A stretch of 9,164 nt of DNA. Source: Pseudomonadota bacterium. GTDB taxonomy: Bacteria; Pseudomonadota; Alphaproteobacteria; Rickettsiales; SXRF01. The notes under the pieces are model-generated. The model was not told the origin of the DNA. It saw nothing but the letters and a program-made list of their open reading frames with translations, and ran no database searches. Shown here one piece after another: positions 1 to 6,765 of this stretch. How positions within the stretch are numbered: position 1 is the stretch's first letter; each line of letters begins with the position of its first letter. Where the stretch lies: assembly GCA_028873275.1 (NCBI GenBank), contig JAGWLJ010000040.1, positions 1 through 9,164 on the forward strand. The letters are read 5' to 3'. The position numbers were made by a program, and so were the translations under genes.

Positions 1-1805
1 TGATCGATTATCTCGATCCGCGTCATTCGTGGATTGATCCCGGTGATCCAACCAAATTTAGGCAACGGCCTATCCTGCAAGAGAGAATTTCTCGTCGCAC
101 CCGCAACGCCGAGCTAGCATATTCTTTCTATTTAACTGAAAATGAAAGAGGCGTGCCCGCTGAGGAAGTTATTCGCAGATTCGAGAATACTCCTGAAAAG
201 GAAGGCCAGATAAGAGAAAAAATTGCCGATCTGGCCAAACGAGCGGCATCTCAGCCGGACAGGACTGCGGCGCTCACATTTCTGGCGCGGGAACTGGCCC
301 CATCGAGTAGTGGCTGGAGCGATGCGGAGCGCCAGGAATTGACGCGTGAACTGACGCGGCGAACCGACAGTATCTTTCCCGCCGCGTCTGCTCTGCCCAC
401 TCCTCCCGCCGAAAGGCCAAGCCAGGACGTGCTGAATGCGCCGTTGATCAACATCGCTAGGTTCGGCAGCGTTGAACAGCTGGAGAAAGCGCTGGAAGGT
501 GTCAGCGTCAATGCCAGGGACGGCCATGGACATACCGCGCTGCATTATGCCGCCAGGGAAGGAAAAACCGAGCTGGTCGATCTGTTGCTGAGGAGGGGGG
601 CCGACCCGAATATAAAAAATGTTTTTAGCGATACGCCGCTGCATGAGGCTGCTACGAGCGGGAAACCGGCGGTAGTCCGGCGGCTTCTGGAGGATGCGCG
701 CACCGACATCCGTATTAAGAACCGCGAGAACCGGACGGCGCTCGACATCGTCCGCACCTACCGAACGGATCTCGCCGCTCCCGAGCGCATCGCACCGATA
801 CTGGAAGAGGCTGAGCGCAACCGCCCGGCAGCGCCGGCGGCTACGGCTCCGACATCTGCTGCCAGGCCCTCAGCCCCGGTCGCGCCATCGGCGGCTTCTC
901 TGGAGCAGGCGATGCTGGAATATCTCGATCCGCGCCAGTCATGGCCCGATCCGGCGGATGCTAAAAAGCTTAGACAGGGGTTTCACCTGCGGCAGGCGAT
1001 GTCCATGTATGCTCGCCCGTGGGGGCTGGGCTTGCTCTACGGGCAGTTCCTCGAGGAGAATGCCAGGGGCGCGCCCGCTGCGGATATCACGCAGCGCGTG
1101 ACGGGCAATCCTGCCGAAAATGAATTCAGGAACAGAATCGCCGAGCTTGCCCGGCAGGCCGCTGCAAAACCTGACCGCGCCGCCGCCATGGCATTCATCA
1201 CCGAAGAATTGACGAGCCACCGCGATGCGCGCCGTATTCCTTTGACGCCAGCGCAGGTGCAGCAGGTGGGGCAGGAATTGCGGCAAATCGTTGATCGCTT
1301 TTCTCCCGCGTCCGCCGTGTCCGCGCCCGGACGCTCGGCCGTTGCACCGGCCAGTGCTCCGGTGCCAGTCGCTGCGCCGCTGCGTCCTGCACCACCTGCG
1401 GTTACCGTGCCTCCCAGCCCGGCGCCGAATGCCGATCGCGGATTCATGAGCAGTAACGCCAATATTCTGGCCAGTGTGGGAACTTTCCTTCTTTCTGCGC
1501 TGACGTTGGGCACTTTCGCGCACGGCATGGGCATCGGCGGCATTTTGACCGCCGGGCTGGGGCTGGCCGGCGTCGCTGCGCTTGCCAGCATGGCCTCCAC
1601 CCGCACGGGCCTTTTCGCCTCCAGCGCCGCCGCGAATTCGCCTCCCCGCCAGGCGGCCGCTGACCTGGCCCTGGCGCGCGATTCGGCGGCGCTGCAGAAC
1701 GCGCTGCAAAACGGCTATACCTATGTATCCCCGTCGCCCGATACCAATCCGAATCGCCATCTTCCCTTCGGCCAGCCCGCTTCCGGCCGTCATGCGCAGG
1801 TATAA
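1..1805 (+). CDS. Ankyrin-repeat protein with duplicated flanking module and C-terminal membrane hairpin (5' end missing)
   Basis: The reading frame is open from base 3 to the TAA at 1803-1805, so the gene enters from outside the window. A GTG at 153 is only an internal valine, because coding similarity extends upstream of it. Order of parts: module copy 1 (about 9-395); four ankyrin-like repeats (about 435-820), the clearest reading GHTALHYAAREGKTELVDLL and TPLHEAATSGKPAVVRRLL; an Ala/Pro-rich linker (about 825-905); module copy 2 (921-1316); a second Pro/Ala-rich spacer (about 1317-1430); a long hydrophobic Gly-rich stretch (about 1461-1598) that could form two membrane helices; and a short polar tail. 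Ankyrin repeats bind protein partners, and the hydrophobic end suggests membrane anchoring. The target is unknown. Such proteins are common in host-associated alphaproteobacteria, but nothing here proves an effector role. The 216 bases after the gene show no strong terminator. I do not recognise the module. Confidence 0.85.
   Translation, partial: IDYLDPRHSWIDPGDPTKFRQRPILQERISRRTRNAELAYSFYLTENERGVPAEEVIRRFENTPEKEGQIREKIADLAKRAASQPDRTAALTFLARELAPSSSGWSDAERQELTRELTRRTDSIFPAASALPTPPAERPSQDVLNAPLINIARFGSVEQLEKALEGVSVNARDGHGHTALHYAAREGKTELVDLLLRRGADPNIKNVFSDTPLHEAATSGKPAVVRRLLEDARTDIRIKNRENRTALDIVRTYRTDLAAPERIAPILEEAERNRPAAPAATAPTSAARPSAPVAPSAASLEQAMLEYLDPRQSWPDPADAKKLRQGFHLRQAMSMYARPWGLGLLYGQFLEENARGAPAADITQRVTGNPAENEFRNRIAELARQAAAKPDRAAAMAFITEELTSHRDARRIPLTPAQVQQVGQELRQIVDRFSPASAVSAPGRSAVAPASAPVPVAAPLRPAPPAVTVPPSPAPNADRGFMSSNANILASVGTFLLSALTLGTFAHGMGIGGILTAGLGLAGVAALASMASTRTGLFASSAAANSPPRQAAADLALARDSAALQNALQNGYTYVSPSPDTNPNRHLPFGQPASGRHAQV
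9..395 (+). repeat. Module copy 1 of the ankyrin protein
   Basis: This is the first of two related ~130-residue segments in the same reading frame. It begins YLDPRHSWIDPGD and includes LTENERGVPAEE, then KIADLAKRAASQPDRTAA and a helical, charged end. It aligns with 921-1316 along its full length. The 5' end is uncertain because the window starts just before it. By hand count, bases 1-240 are about 47% G+C, well below copy 2. Confidence 0.75.
921..1316 (+). repeat. Module copy 2 of the ankyrin protein
   Basis: This second copy begins YLDPRQSWPDPAD and includes LEENARGAPAAD, then RIAELARQAAAKPDRAAA. Shared positions with copy 1 include YLDPR, SW.DP, EN.RG.PA, IA.LA..AA and PDR.AA. The first bases (tatctcgatccgcg) are identical to copy 1 at 9-22. 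By hand count, 921-1160 is about 62% G+C. The module looks mostly helical and matches no family I can name. Confidence 0.75.
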
Positions 1806-1949
1806 TCCCCCCTGTGGCAATCTCGCATCACTTGCGAGGAAATGTTTTATTCCGCCGCTGGCCATTGCGTAATTAATTGATTTTTAATGCCATAACCATA
1901 CACTTGCGCCATCCGCGGAGGGAAAATAGGGATTGCGCCCGCCGGGCTT

Positions 1950-1979
1950 TTGAACTATCGTCCCAAACCAGCTTGCTAT
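1950..1979 (+). promoter_or_regulatory. Possible promoter of the OmpA-like gene
   Basis: TTGAAC at 1950-1955 and TGCTAT at 1974-1979 are 18 bases apart, which would place the transcript start near 1986 with a leader of about 40 bases. The -35 is good (5 of 6 matches) but the -10 is weak (3 of 6), so this is tentative. The rest of 1806-2021 holds only a small hairpin (CTCGCA/TGCGAG at 1822-1838) without a proper T-run. Confidence 0.25.
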
Positions 1980-2012
1980 TGATTAGGCCACACAAATTTT
2001 ATTTATAACTAA

Positions 2013-2019
2013 AAAAGGA
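2013..2019 (+). promoter_or_regulatory. Ribosome binding site that decides the OmpA-like start
   Basis: AAAAGGA ends 2 bases before the ATG at 2022 and 8 bases before the ATG at 2028. Only the second spacing is normal, so translation most likely starts at 2028. Confidence 0.7.
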
Positions 2020-2027
2020 TAATGCTC

Positions 2028-2702
2028 ATGACCACACTGAAAAAAGCCTCGTTGCTGGCTGCCATCGGCGCATTGCTCGCCCCGGCCGCCGTTTTCGCCG
2101 ATGACCTCCCGCACGACGTGGTGAAGGATGCCCGCGGTAATGTCGTTCTCAGCAGCGACGGCAACTGCGTCATCACCAAATGGCAGTCGAATGCCGATGA
2201 ATGCAACGGCGTCCGCCGCGGTGGCATTCTTTCCAAGCTGACCCGCGAGCAGCGCACCGTGCATTTCGGCTTCAACAAGTCCACCTTGGATACCAACGAA
2301 AAGGCCAAGCTGGATGAAGTGAGCCAGATCATCATGGATTCCAAGGAAGTCCAGAGCGTCGACATCGTTGGCTATGCTGATCCCATCGGTAAGTCCAGCT
2401 ACAATAAGAAGCTGTCTGAGCGCCGCGCCGAGACCGTGAAGCATTACCTCGCCGCCAAAGGTCTCAAGACCCGCAAGGTGCGTGTCGAGGGCTTGGGCGA
2501 GACCGATGCCTTCGCCAAGTGCGATCCCAAGATGCCGCGTGACGAGCGTATTGCTTGCCTGGCTCCGGATCGCCGCGTCGAGATCCAGCTCAACCTGATT
2601 AACCCGGCTCCTGCGGCTGAAGCTGCCGCTGCGCCGGCTCCGGTGAAGAAGAAACATCATCATCACCACCATCATCAGGATACCCAGACTCAGGGCCAAT
2701 AA
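2028..2702 (+). CDS. Secreted OmpA-family peptidoglycan-binding protein with His-rich tail
   Basis: The product is 224 residues from the ATG at 2028, chosen by Shine-Dalgarno spacing; the ATG at 2022 would add two residues. The N-terminus (TTLKKASLLAAIGALLAPA, then AAVFA-DD) is a clear signal peptide. There is no eight-strand barrel. A short Cys-containing region (about 45-60) precedes an OmpA C-terminal domain (about 75-190). The domain shows HFGFNKSTLD, GYADPIGKSSYNKKLSERRA and CLAPDRRVEIQLN. Asp118 and Arg133 match the residues of E. coli OmpA (Asp271, Arg286) that hold meso-diaminopimelate of peptidoglycan. Two cysteines (165 and 177) sit where OmpA has a disulfide. After an Ala/Pro linker comes KKK, seven consecutive His, then QDTQTQGQ. 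The length and layout resemble barrel-less OmpA-like proteins such as neisserial RmpM. It probably tethers outer-membrane partners to the cell wall. The gene stands alone, with its own terminator. Confidence 0.9.
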   Translation: MTTLKKASLLAAIGALLAPAAVFADDLPHDVVKDARGNVVLSSDGNCVITKWQSNADECNGVRRGGILSKLTREQRTVHFGFNKSTLDTNEKAKLDEVSQIIMDSKEVQSVDIVGYADPIGKSSYNKKLSERRAETVKHYLAAKGLKTRKVRVEGLGETDAFAKCDPKMPRDERIACLAPDRRVEIQLNLINPAPAAEAAAAPAPVKKKHHHHHHHQDTQTQGQ

Positions 2703-2723
2703 CGCTGAGTTTGACTGCTAAGG

Positions 2724-2753
2724 AAAAGGGCTCCTTCGGGAGCCCTTTTTTTA
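2724..2753. terminator. Bidirectional intrinsic terminator between the OmpA-like gene and purN
   Basis: A perfect 7-bp stem GGGCTCC/GGAGCCC (2728-2734 with 2739-2745) closes a TTCG tetraloop and is followed by seven T. On the minus strand the same stem is followed by TTTT. It therefore serves the OmpA-like gene and probably also the convergent purMN transcript. Confidence 0.9.
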
Positions 2754-2834
2754 TCCTGCGCGAGCCTTAGGCGAGGAACAGGATCTTCTTCGATATATAG
2801 AAGAATTCTGTGCTAACGCTATGCGTCTGCAGGA

Positions 2835-3482
2835 TTAGAGAGGGTTAATCAACGCTCCATCGGCGGCTTTCGCACTTTTGACCATTACCTTGTTGCCCGA
2901 CACGGAGAGCCGCCCTTCTGCCAGCCAACGCAGGGCCAGCGGGTAGATGCGGTGCTCCTGTTCCAGCACGCGGGCGGCCAGCGTCTCCAGCGTATCTTGC
3001 GGCAACACCGGCACCACGGCTTGTACGATGACTGGACCGCTGTCCATTTCCGGGCGCACGAAATGCACCGTGCAGCCGGAAAATCGCACGCCCGACGCCA
3101 GCACGTCCTCATGCGCGTGCGCGCCCTTGAAGGCCGGCAACAGCGACGGATGGATGTTGAGCATGCGGTCTTGCCAGCGCTTGACGAAGGCCGGCGACAG
3201 CAGCCGCATGAACCCGGCCAGGCAGACGATGTCTACCTGGTGATGCATGAGCAGCGTGTGCATGGCGTCGTCGAATGCCTCGCGCGTTTCATAGTCCTTA
3301 TGATTGATAATATGCGCTGGAATATGGTGTTCGCGCGCACGGTTCAGCCCGTAAGCCGATTCCTTATTGGAGATGACGACAGAGATTTCTGCGGGATAAT
3401 CGGCTGCGGCGCAGGCTTCGATCAGCGCTTGCAGATTACTGCCGCCGCCGGAGATGAGCACACCGATTTTTTTTTTCTTCAC
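2835..3482 (-). CDS. purN: Phosphoribosylglycinamide formyltransferase
   Basis: PurN transfers a formyl group from 10-formyltetrahydrofolate to GAR, giving FGAR, the third step of de novo purine synthesis in the cytoplasm. At 215 residues it has normal length. Visible motifs are the phosphate-binding SGGGSNLQAL (11-20), LAGFMRLLSPAFV (88-100), NIHPSLLPAFKG (109-120) and HFVRPEMDSGPVIVQ (140-154). Asn109, His111 and Asp147 correspond to the catalytic Asn106, His108 and Asp144 of the E. coli enzyme. The start is a GTG at 3482-3480 whose last two bases belong to the purM stop TGA (overlap GTGA), so the genes are likely translationally coupled. Codons 2-5 are four lysines containing an unbroken run of ten A, just after the start. 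No strong Shine-Dalgarno is visible in the end of purM. Confidence 0.97.
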   Translation of the reverse strand: MKKKKIGVLISGGGSNLQALIEACAAADYPAEISVVISNKESAYGLNRAREHHIPAHIINHKDYETREAFDDAMHTLLMHHQVDIVCLAGFMRLLSPAFVKRWQDRMLNIHPSLLPAFKGAHAHEDVLASGVRFSGCTVHFVRPEMDSGPVIVQAVVPVLPQDTLETLAARVLEQEHRIYPLALRWLAEGRLSVSGNKVMVKSAKAADGALINPL

Positions 3483-4528
3483 GTGAGTGCCACTGCTTCT
3501 TTTCTGCCGCGCGGCGCCATGACGCCCAGGCGGAACACTTTTTCGCCCTCTTTGCCTAACGACTTCTCAATGGCTACCGCTGCGGATTTTGAAACCACTA
3601 TTACCATGCCAATGCCTTCATTGAAGGTACGATGCATTTCATGGCAGGAAATATTCCCCACTTGCTGCAGCCATTTAAATATTTCCGGTCGCGGCCAGTT
3701 ATCCTCCGCCTGCATCATCAGATGATCCGGCAGCACGCGCGGCACGTTGCCGACGATGCCGCCGCCGGTGATATGCGCCAGCGCTTTGATGTCATCGGGG
3801 AAGGCGCGGATAGCTTGCAGACAGCTTTTGACATAGATGCGCGTCGGTGTCAGCAGAATCTCGCCCAGCGTTTTTTTCCTGTCGAACGGCGCCGGGGAAT
3901 CATAATCCAGCTTCTCTGTTTTCATGATATGCCGCACCAGCGAGAAGCCATTGGAATGCACGCCGCTGGAAGCCAATCCCAGTACGACGTCGCCTTCCTT
4001 GATATCTTTCCTTGGCAGCAGGTTTTTGCGTTCCACCGCACCCACGGAGAATCCGGCCAGATCGTATTCGCCGGCCTTGTACATGCCGGGCATTTCTGCC
4101 GTCTCGCCGCCGACCAGCGCGCAGCCTGCCTGCCGGCATCCTTCAGCAATGCCCTTGATGACCTGTTCGGCCACGCCGACTTCGAGTTTTCCGGTAGCGA
4201 AATAGTCGAGAAAGAACAGCGGTTCAGCGCCCTGCACCACCAGATCGTTGACGCACATGGCGACCAGGTCGATGCCGATGGTGTCGTGCTTTCCCATCGC
4301 CTGCGCGATCTTGAGCTTGGTGCCGACCCCGTCGGTGGAGGAGACCAGCAGTGGATCTTTGTACCCGGTTTTTTTGAGATCAAACAGCGCGCCGAAGCCG
4401 CCCAGATCGTCCATCGAGCCGATGCGCCGCGTAGCGCGGGCGAGGGGCTTGATACGGTCGACCAGCGCATCCCCGGCATCGATATCGACCCCGGCCTGTT
4501 TGTAGGTTGCCGATTTGCCCTTTTTCAT
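3479..4528 (-). CDS. purM: Phosphoribosylformylglycinamidine cyclo-ligase (AIR synthetase)
   Basis: PurM closes the imidazole ring of FGAM with ATP to give AIR, the fifth step of de novo purine synthesis. At 349 residues it is full length. Family motifs in order are YKQAGVDIDAGD (9-20), STDGVGTK (64-71), GIDLVAMCVND (85-95), ALVGGETAEMPGMY (137-150), GLASSGVHSNGFSL (184-197), LTPTRIYV (226-233), AHITGGGI (251-258) and FNEGIGM (302-308). The ATG at 4528-4526 has GGGGAAG three bases upstream on its strand, a short but plausible Shine-Dalgarno. It is the first gene of a purM-purN pair, divergent from the DUF2066 gene with only 41 bases between the two annotated starts. No PurR-like operator was recognised there. 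Confidence 0.97.
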   Translation of the reverse strand: MKKGKSATYKQAGVDIDAGDALVDRIKPLARATRRIGSMDDLGGFGALFDLKKTGYKDPLLVSSTDGVGTKLKIAQAMGKHDTIGIDLVAMCVNDLVVQGAEPLFFLDYFATGKLEVGVAEQVIKGIAEGCRQAGCALVGGETAEMPGMYKAGEYDLAGFSVGAVERKNLLPRKDIKEGDVVLGLASSGVHSNGFSLVRHIMKTEKLDYDSPAPFDRKKTLGEILLTPTRIYVKSCLQAIRAFPDDIKALAHITGGGIVGNVPRVLPDHLMMQAEDNWPRPEIFKWLQQVGNISCHEMHRTFNEGIGMVIVVSKSAAVAIEKSLGKEGEKVFRLGVMAPRGRKEAVALT

Positions 4529-4569
4529 TTCTTCCCCATTGCGGTTTGGCTCCCGAATGAGTATGAGTA

Positions 4570-5691
4570 ATGGCAGAATTCCAAGACTTCAAGCGTTTTG
4601 CCATGCGCCTGCTTTTGACCCTTATCCTGGCCGCCTTTCTGCTGCTTCCGCCGTCTGCCCGCGCGGGGGAGGCGCTGGTCAACAGTGAAGCCAGCGTCGA
4701 TGTCACCGGCAAGGACGCCGCCGATGCCCGCTCGCAAGCGATGGTCAAGGGCCAGCGCGACGCCCTGGCCGACCTGCTGGGAAAACTGACCACGCCCGAG
4801 CAGGTGCAGAGCATCCTCAACAACCTGGACGATAACAAGGTGGCCGCCATCGTGCGCGGCACCGAGGTGCTGGAGGAAAAGATCTCCAGCAACCGCTACC
4901 GGGCGCGGCTGCTCGTCACCTTCGACGGCGACCAGATCAGCACCCTGATCGGCAAGGGATCGGAGGCCGCCCAGGGCACGGAAGCCACGGTTGCCGGCTC
5001 GTTCCTGGTGCTGCCTGGCTATGAGGAAGACGGCGTGGCCATGCTGTGGGAGGAAAATAATCCATGGATGCCGGTATGGCGCACGGTTGGTCTGGAGGTC
5101 GCGTCCGGCGACGTGGTGGTGCCGTTCGGCGACAATGCGGATATCTCGGTGGTGGACACCAAAACGCTGGCCTCGGCCACCTATGCCGCCCTGGCGCCGC
5201 TCACCATCCGTTACGGCATCAGTGACATCGTGCTGCTGCAGGCCAAATTCACCCATACGCCCGACATGGTGCTGACCGTGGTCAAGCGCCGGGTCAACCG
5301 CACCTCCAACGAGGTCAACCTGCTCACCTACCGCGCTGACCCGCAGGAAACCAAGGATATGCTGCTGGCCCGCGCCGCCCGCGACATCATCGACAGCCTG
5401 CAGCACAAGAAGAGCGAGGAGGCTGAGAGCGTCAAGCTGGTGCATGGCGGCGAGCGCAACACAGTGATGGTGCTGGCCAGCATTACGACGCTGGCTTCGT
5501 GGACGCAGCTGCGCGCCAAACTGCAATCGCTGCCGATGATCGACAAGATCGACCTGATCGCCATGTCCCCGCAGCAGGTGGACATGCTGGTGCACTACCG
5601 CGGCACGCCGGATTCGCTGGCCAATGGCATCAGCGCCCAGAACCTGCGCCTGGTCAAGGGCAGCAATTACTGGGTCATATCCTATGACTGA
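4570..5691 (+). CDS. DUF2066-type exported protein
   Basis: The protein is 373 residues from the ATG at 4570, or 362 from the ATG at 4603 (MRLLLTLILAAFLLLPPSARA). The later start gives a textbook signal peptide with cleavage after ARA and also leaves more room for divergent promoters. Neither ATG has a strong Shine-Dalgarno, so the start is open. The mature part begins with a segment typical of the DUF2066 family: VDVTGKDAADARSQAMVKGQ, ALADLLGKLT, and RYRARLLVTFDGDQISTLIG. The C-terminal half has no motif I know. The family has no established function; it is predicted periplasmic or lipid-facing. It lies directly before an AI-2E-type transporter and an hda-like gene, with 6 bases to the next start, so co-transcription is likely. 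Confidence 0.8.
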   Translation: MAEFQDFKRFAMRLLLTLILAAFLLLPPSARAGEALVNSEASVDVTGKDAADARSQAMVKGQRDALADLLGKLTTPEQVQSILNNLDDNKVAAIVRGTEVLEEKISSNRYRARLLVTFDGDQISTLIGKGSEAAQGTEATVAGSFLVLPGYEEDGVAMLWEENNPWMPVWRTVGLEVASGDVVVPFGDNADISVVDTKTLASATYAALAPLTIRYGISDIVLLQAKFTHTPDMVLTVVKRRVNRTSNEVNLLTYRADPQETKDMLLARAARDIIDSLQHKKSEEAESVKLVHGGERNTVMVLASITTLASWTQLRAKLQSLPMIDKIDLIAMSPQQVDMLVHYRGTPDSLANGISAQNLRLVKGSNYWVISYD

Positions 5692-5697
5692 GCGGTT

Positions 5698-6765
5698 ATG
5701 ACGCATCGCCGCTGGCCGTTCTGGATCATCATCGGCATATTGCTGTTGGTCTTCGTTTACCTGATCCGCGCCATCCTGCTGCCATTCGTGCTCGGCATCT
5801 TCATCGCCTATTTCCTGCATCCGCTGGTCGACCGGCTGGAAAAGCGCGGCGCAGCGCGCGGGCTAGCGACGGTGGGTGTGCTGGTCGGCTTCTTTGTCAG
5901 CATCGTGCTGCTGTCGCTTTTCATCGTTCCGGTGATCGTCAGCCAGTGCTCCGACCTCATTGCCGCCCTGCCGGGATATGTCAGCGATTTAGAGGCGCGT
6001 TATGCGCCGCTGGCGTCGGAAGTCCTGGGCAGCGTGGCGCCGGCCAAAAGCTTGCAGAGCGCGGCGGCAGACATATCCGGCATTGCCCTGAAACTGGTCG
6101 AAGAATTCATCGGCGGCGCATTTCATTCGGGGCTGGCGCTGCTGACGCTCCTGTCGCTGGTGTTGATCACACCGGTGGTAACGTTTTATCTGCTGCTTGA
6201 CTGGAACACTATCGTGGCGCGAATGGATAAGCTGCTGCCCAGGGAGCATGCCGTCACCATTCGCGGCCAGCTTTCTGTCATTGACCGTACGCTGGCCGGC
6301 TTCATCCGGGGCCAGCTGACTGTCTGCCTAATTCTGGCGACCTATTATGCCGTGGCGTTATCAATCGTCGGGCTCAAGTTCGGCATCGTCATCGGGCTCG
6401 TCACCGGGCTGTTGCTGATTTTTCCCTATATCGGCTCACTGCTGGCGATGGTCACGGCGCTGGCAGTGGCTGCCGCGCAGTTCGACAATTACGGCCCGGT
6501 GCTGGCGGTGCTGGCGGTATACCTGATCGGCCAGCCTATGGAGGGCTATGTTATCACGCCCAAGCTGGTAGGCGAGAAGGTGGGGCTGCACCCGGTATGG
6601 ATCATCTTCGGCATGCTATCGGGCGCGGCGTTGTTCGGTTTCGTGGGCATCTTGCTGGCGGTGCCGGCCACTGCCATCATTGGCGTGCTGATCCGCTTCG
6701 CCGTCGCCCGCTACCTGCAGAGCGATTATTACAAAGGCGAGCCGCTGATCGGCCTCAAACCCTGA
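5698..6765 (+). CDS. AI-2E / PerM-family membrane transporter
   Basis: The product is a 355-residue polytopic inner-membrane protein of normal family length. Hydrophobic segments lie at about 7-40 (two), 58-83, 143-167, 207-250 (two), 252-278 and 300-335. A long soluble loop sits at about 85-140. Conserved family features are FLHPLVDRLEKRG (39-51), GFIRGQL (201-207), PYIG (243-246), EGYVITPKLVGEKVGLHPV (282-300) and the C-terminal GFVGILLAVPATAI. Members include permease-like proteins of mostly unknown substrate; a role in autoinducer-2 export is shown for few and cannot be assumed. The start follows the DUF2066 stop by 6 bases with only a weak GAGCGG upstream. The stop overlaps the hda start by one base (TGATG), which implies translational coupling. 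Confidence 0.92.
   Translation: MTHRRWPFWIIIGILLLVFVYLIRAILLPFVLGIFIAYFLHPLVDRLEKRGAARGLATVGVLVGFFVSIVLLSLFIVPVIVSQCSDLIAALPGYVSDLEARYAPLASEVLGSVAPAKSLQSAAADISGIALKLVEEFIGGAFHSGLALLTLLSLVLITPVVTFYLLLDWNTIVARMDKLLPREHAVTIRGQLSVIDRTLAGFIRGQLTVCLILATYYAVALSIVGLKFGIVIGLVTGLLLIFPYIGSLLAMVTALAVAAAQFDNYGPVLAVLAVYLIGQPMEGYVITPKLVGEKVGLHPVWIIFGMLSGAALFGFVGILLAVPATAIIGVLIRFAVARYLQSDYYKGEPLIGLKP

Noticed and set aside
153..155. GTG at 153 as the start of the ankyrin gene
   Set aside because: The frame is open to the window start, and residues encoded at 9-150 align with module copy 2, so coding clearly begins upstream.
939..1865. 308-codon open frame on the minus strand opposite the ankyrin gene
   Set aside because: Its product is rich in Arg and Gly without domains and lies opposite a gene with clear ankyrin repeats; it is a by-product of GC-rich codons.
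1936..1951. GCCC/GGGC hairpin followed by TTTT as a terminator of the ankyrin gene
   Set aside because: The stem is only 4 bp with a 3-base loop and the T-run is short.
2658..2681. Seven-His run as a vector-derived purification tag
   Set aside because: Codons are mixed, the frame continues in QDTQTQGQ, and a natural terminator and native genes follow.
2786..2805. TTCTTC/GAAGAA inverted repeat downstream of purN
   Set aside because: The stem is AT-rich with an 8-base loop and no T-run on either strand; the strong terminator at 2724-2753 explains termination better.
3632..4570. 312-codon open frame on the plus strand opposite purM
   Set aside because: purM is unmistakable on the other strand, and this translation shows no family motif or signal.
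4525..5820. 431-codon open frame on the minus strand opposite the DUF2066 gene
   Set aside because: The translation is dominated by Gln, His, Arg and Gly with no motifs, and the plus strand carries a signal peptide and a family match.
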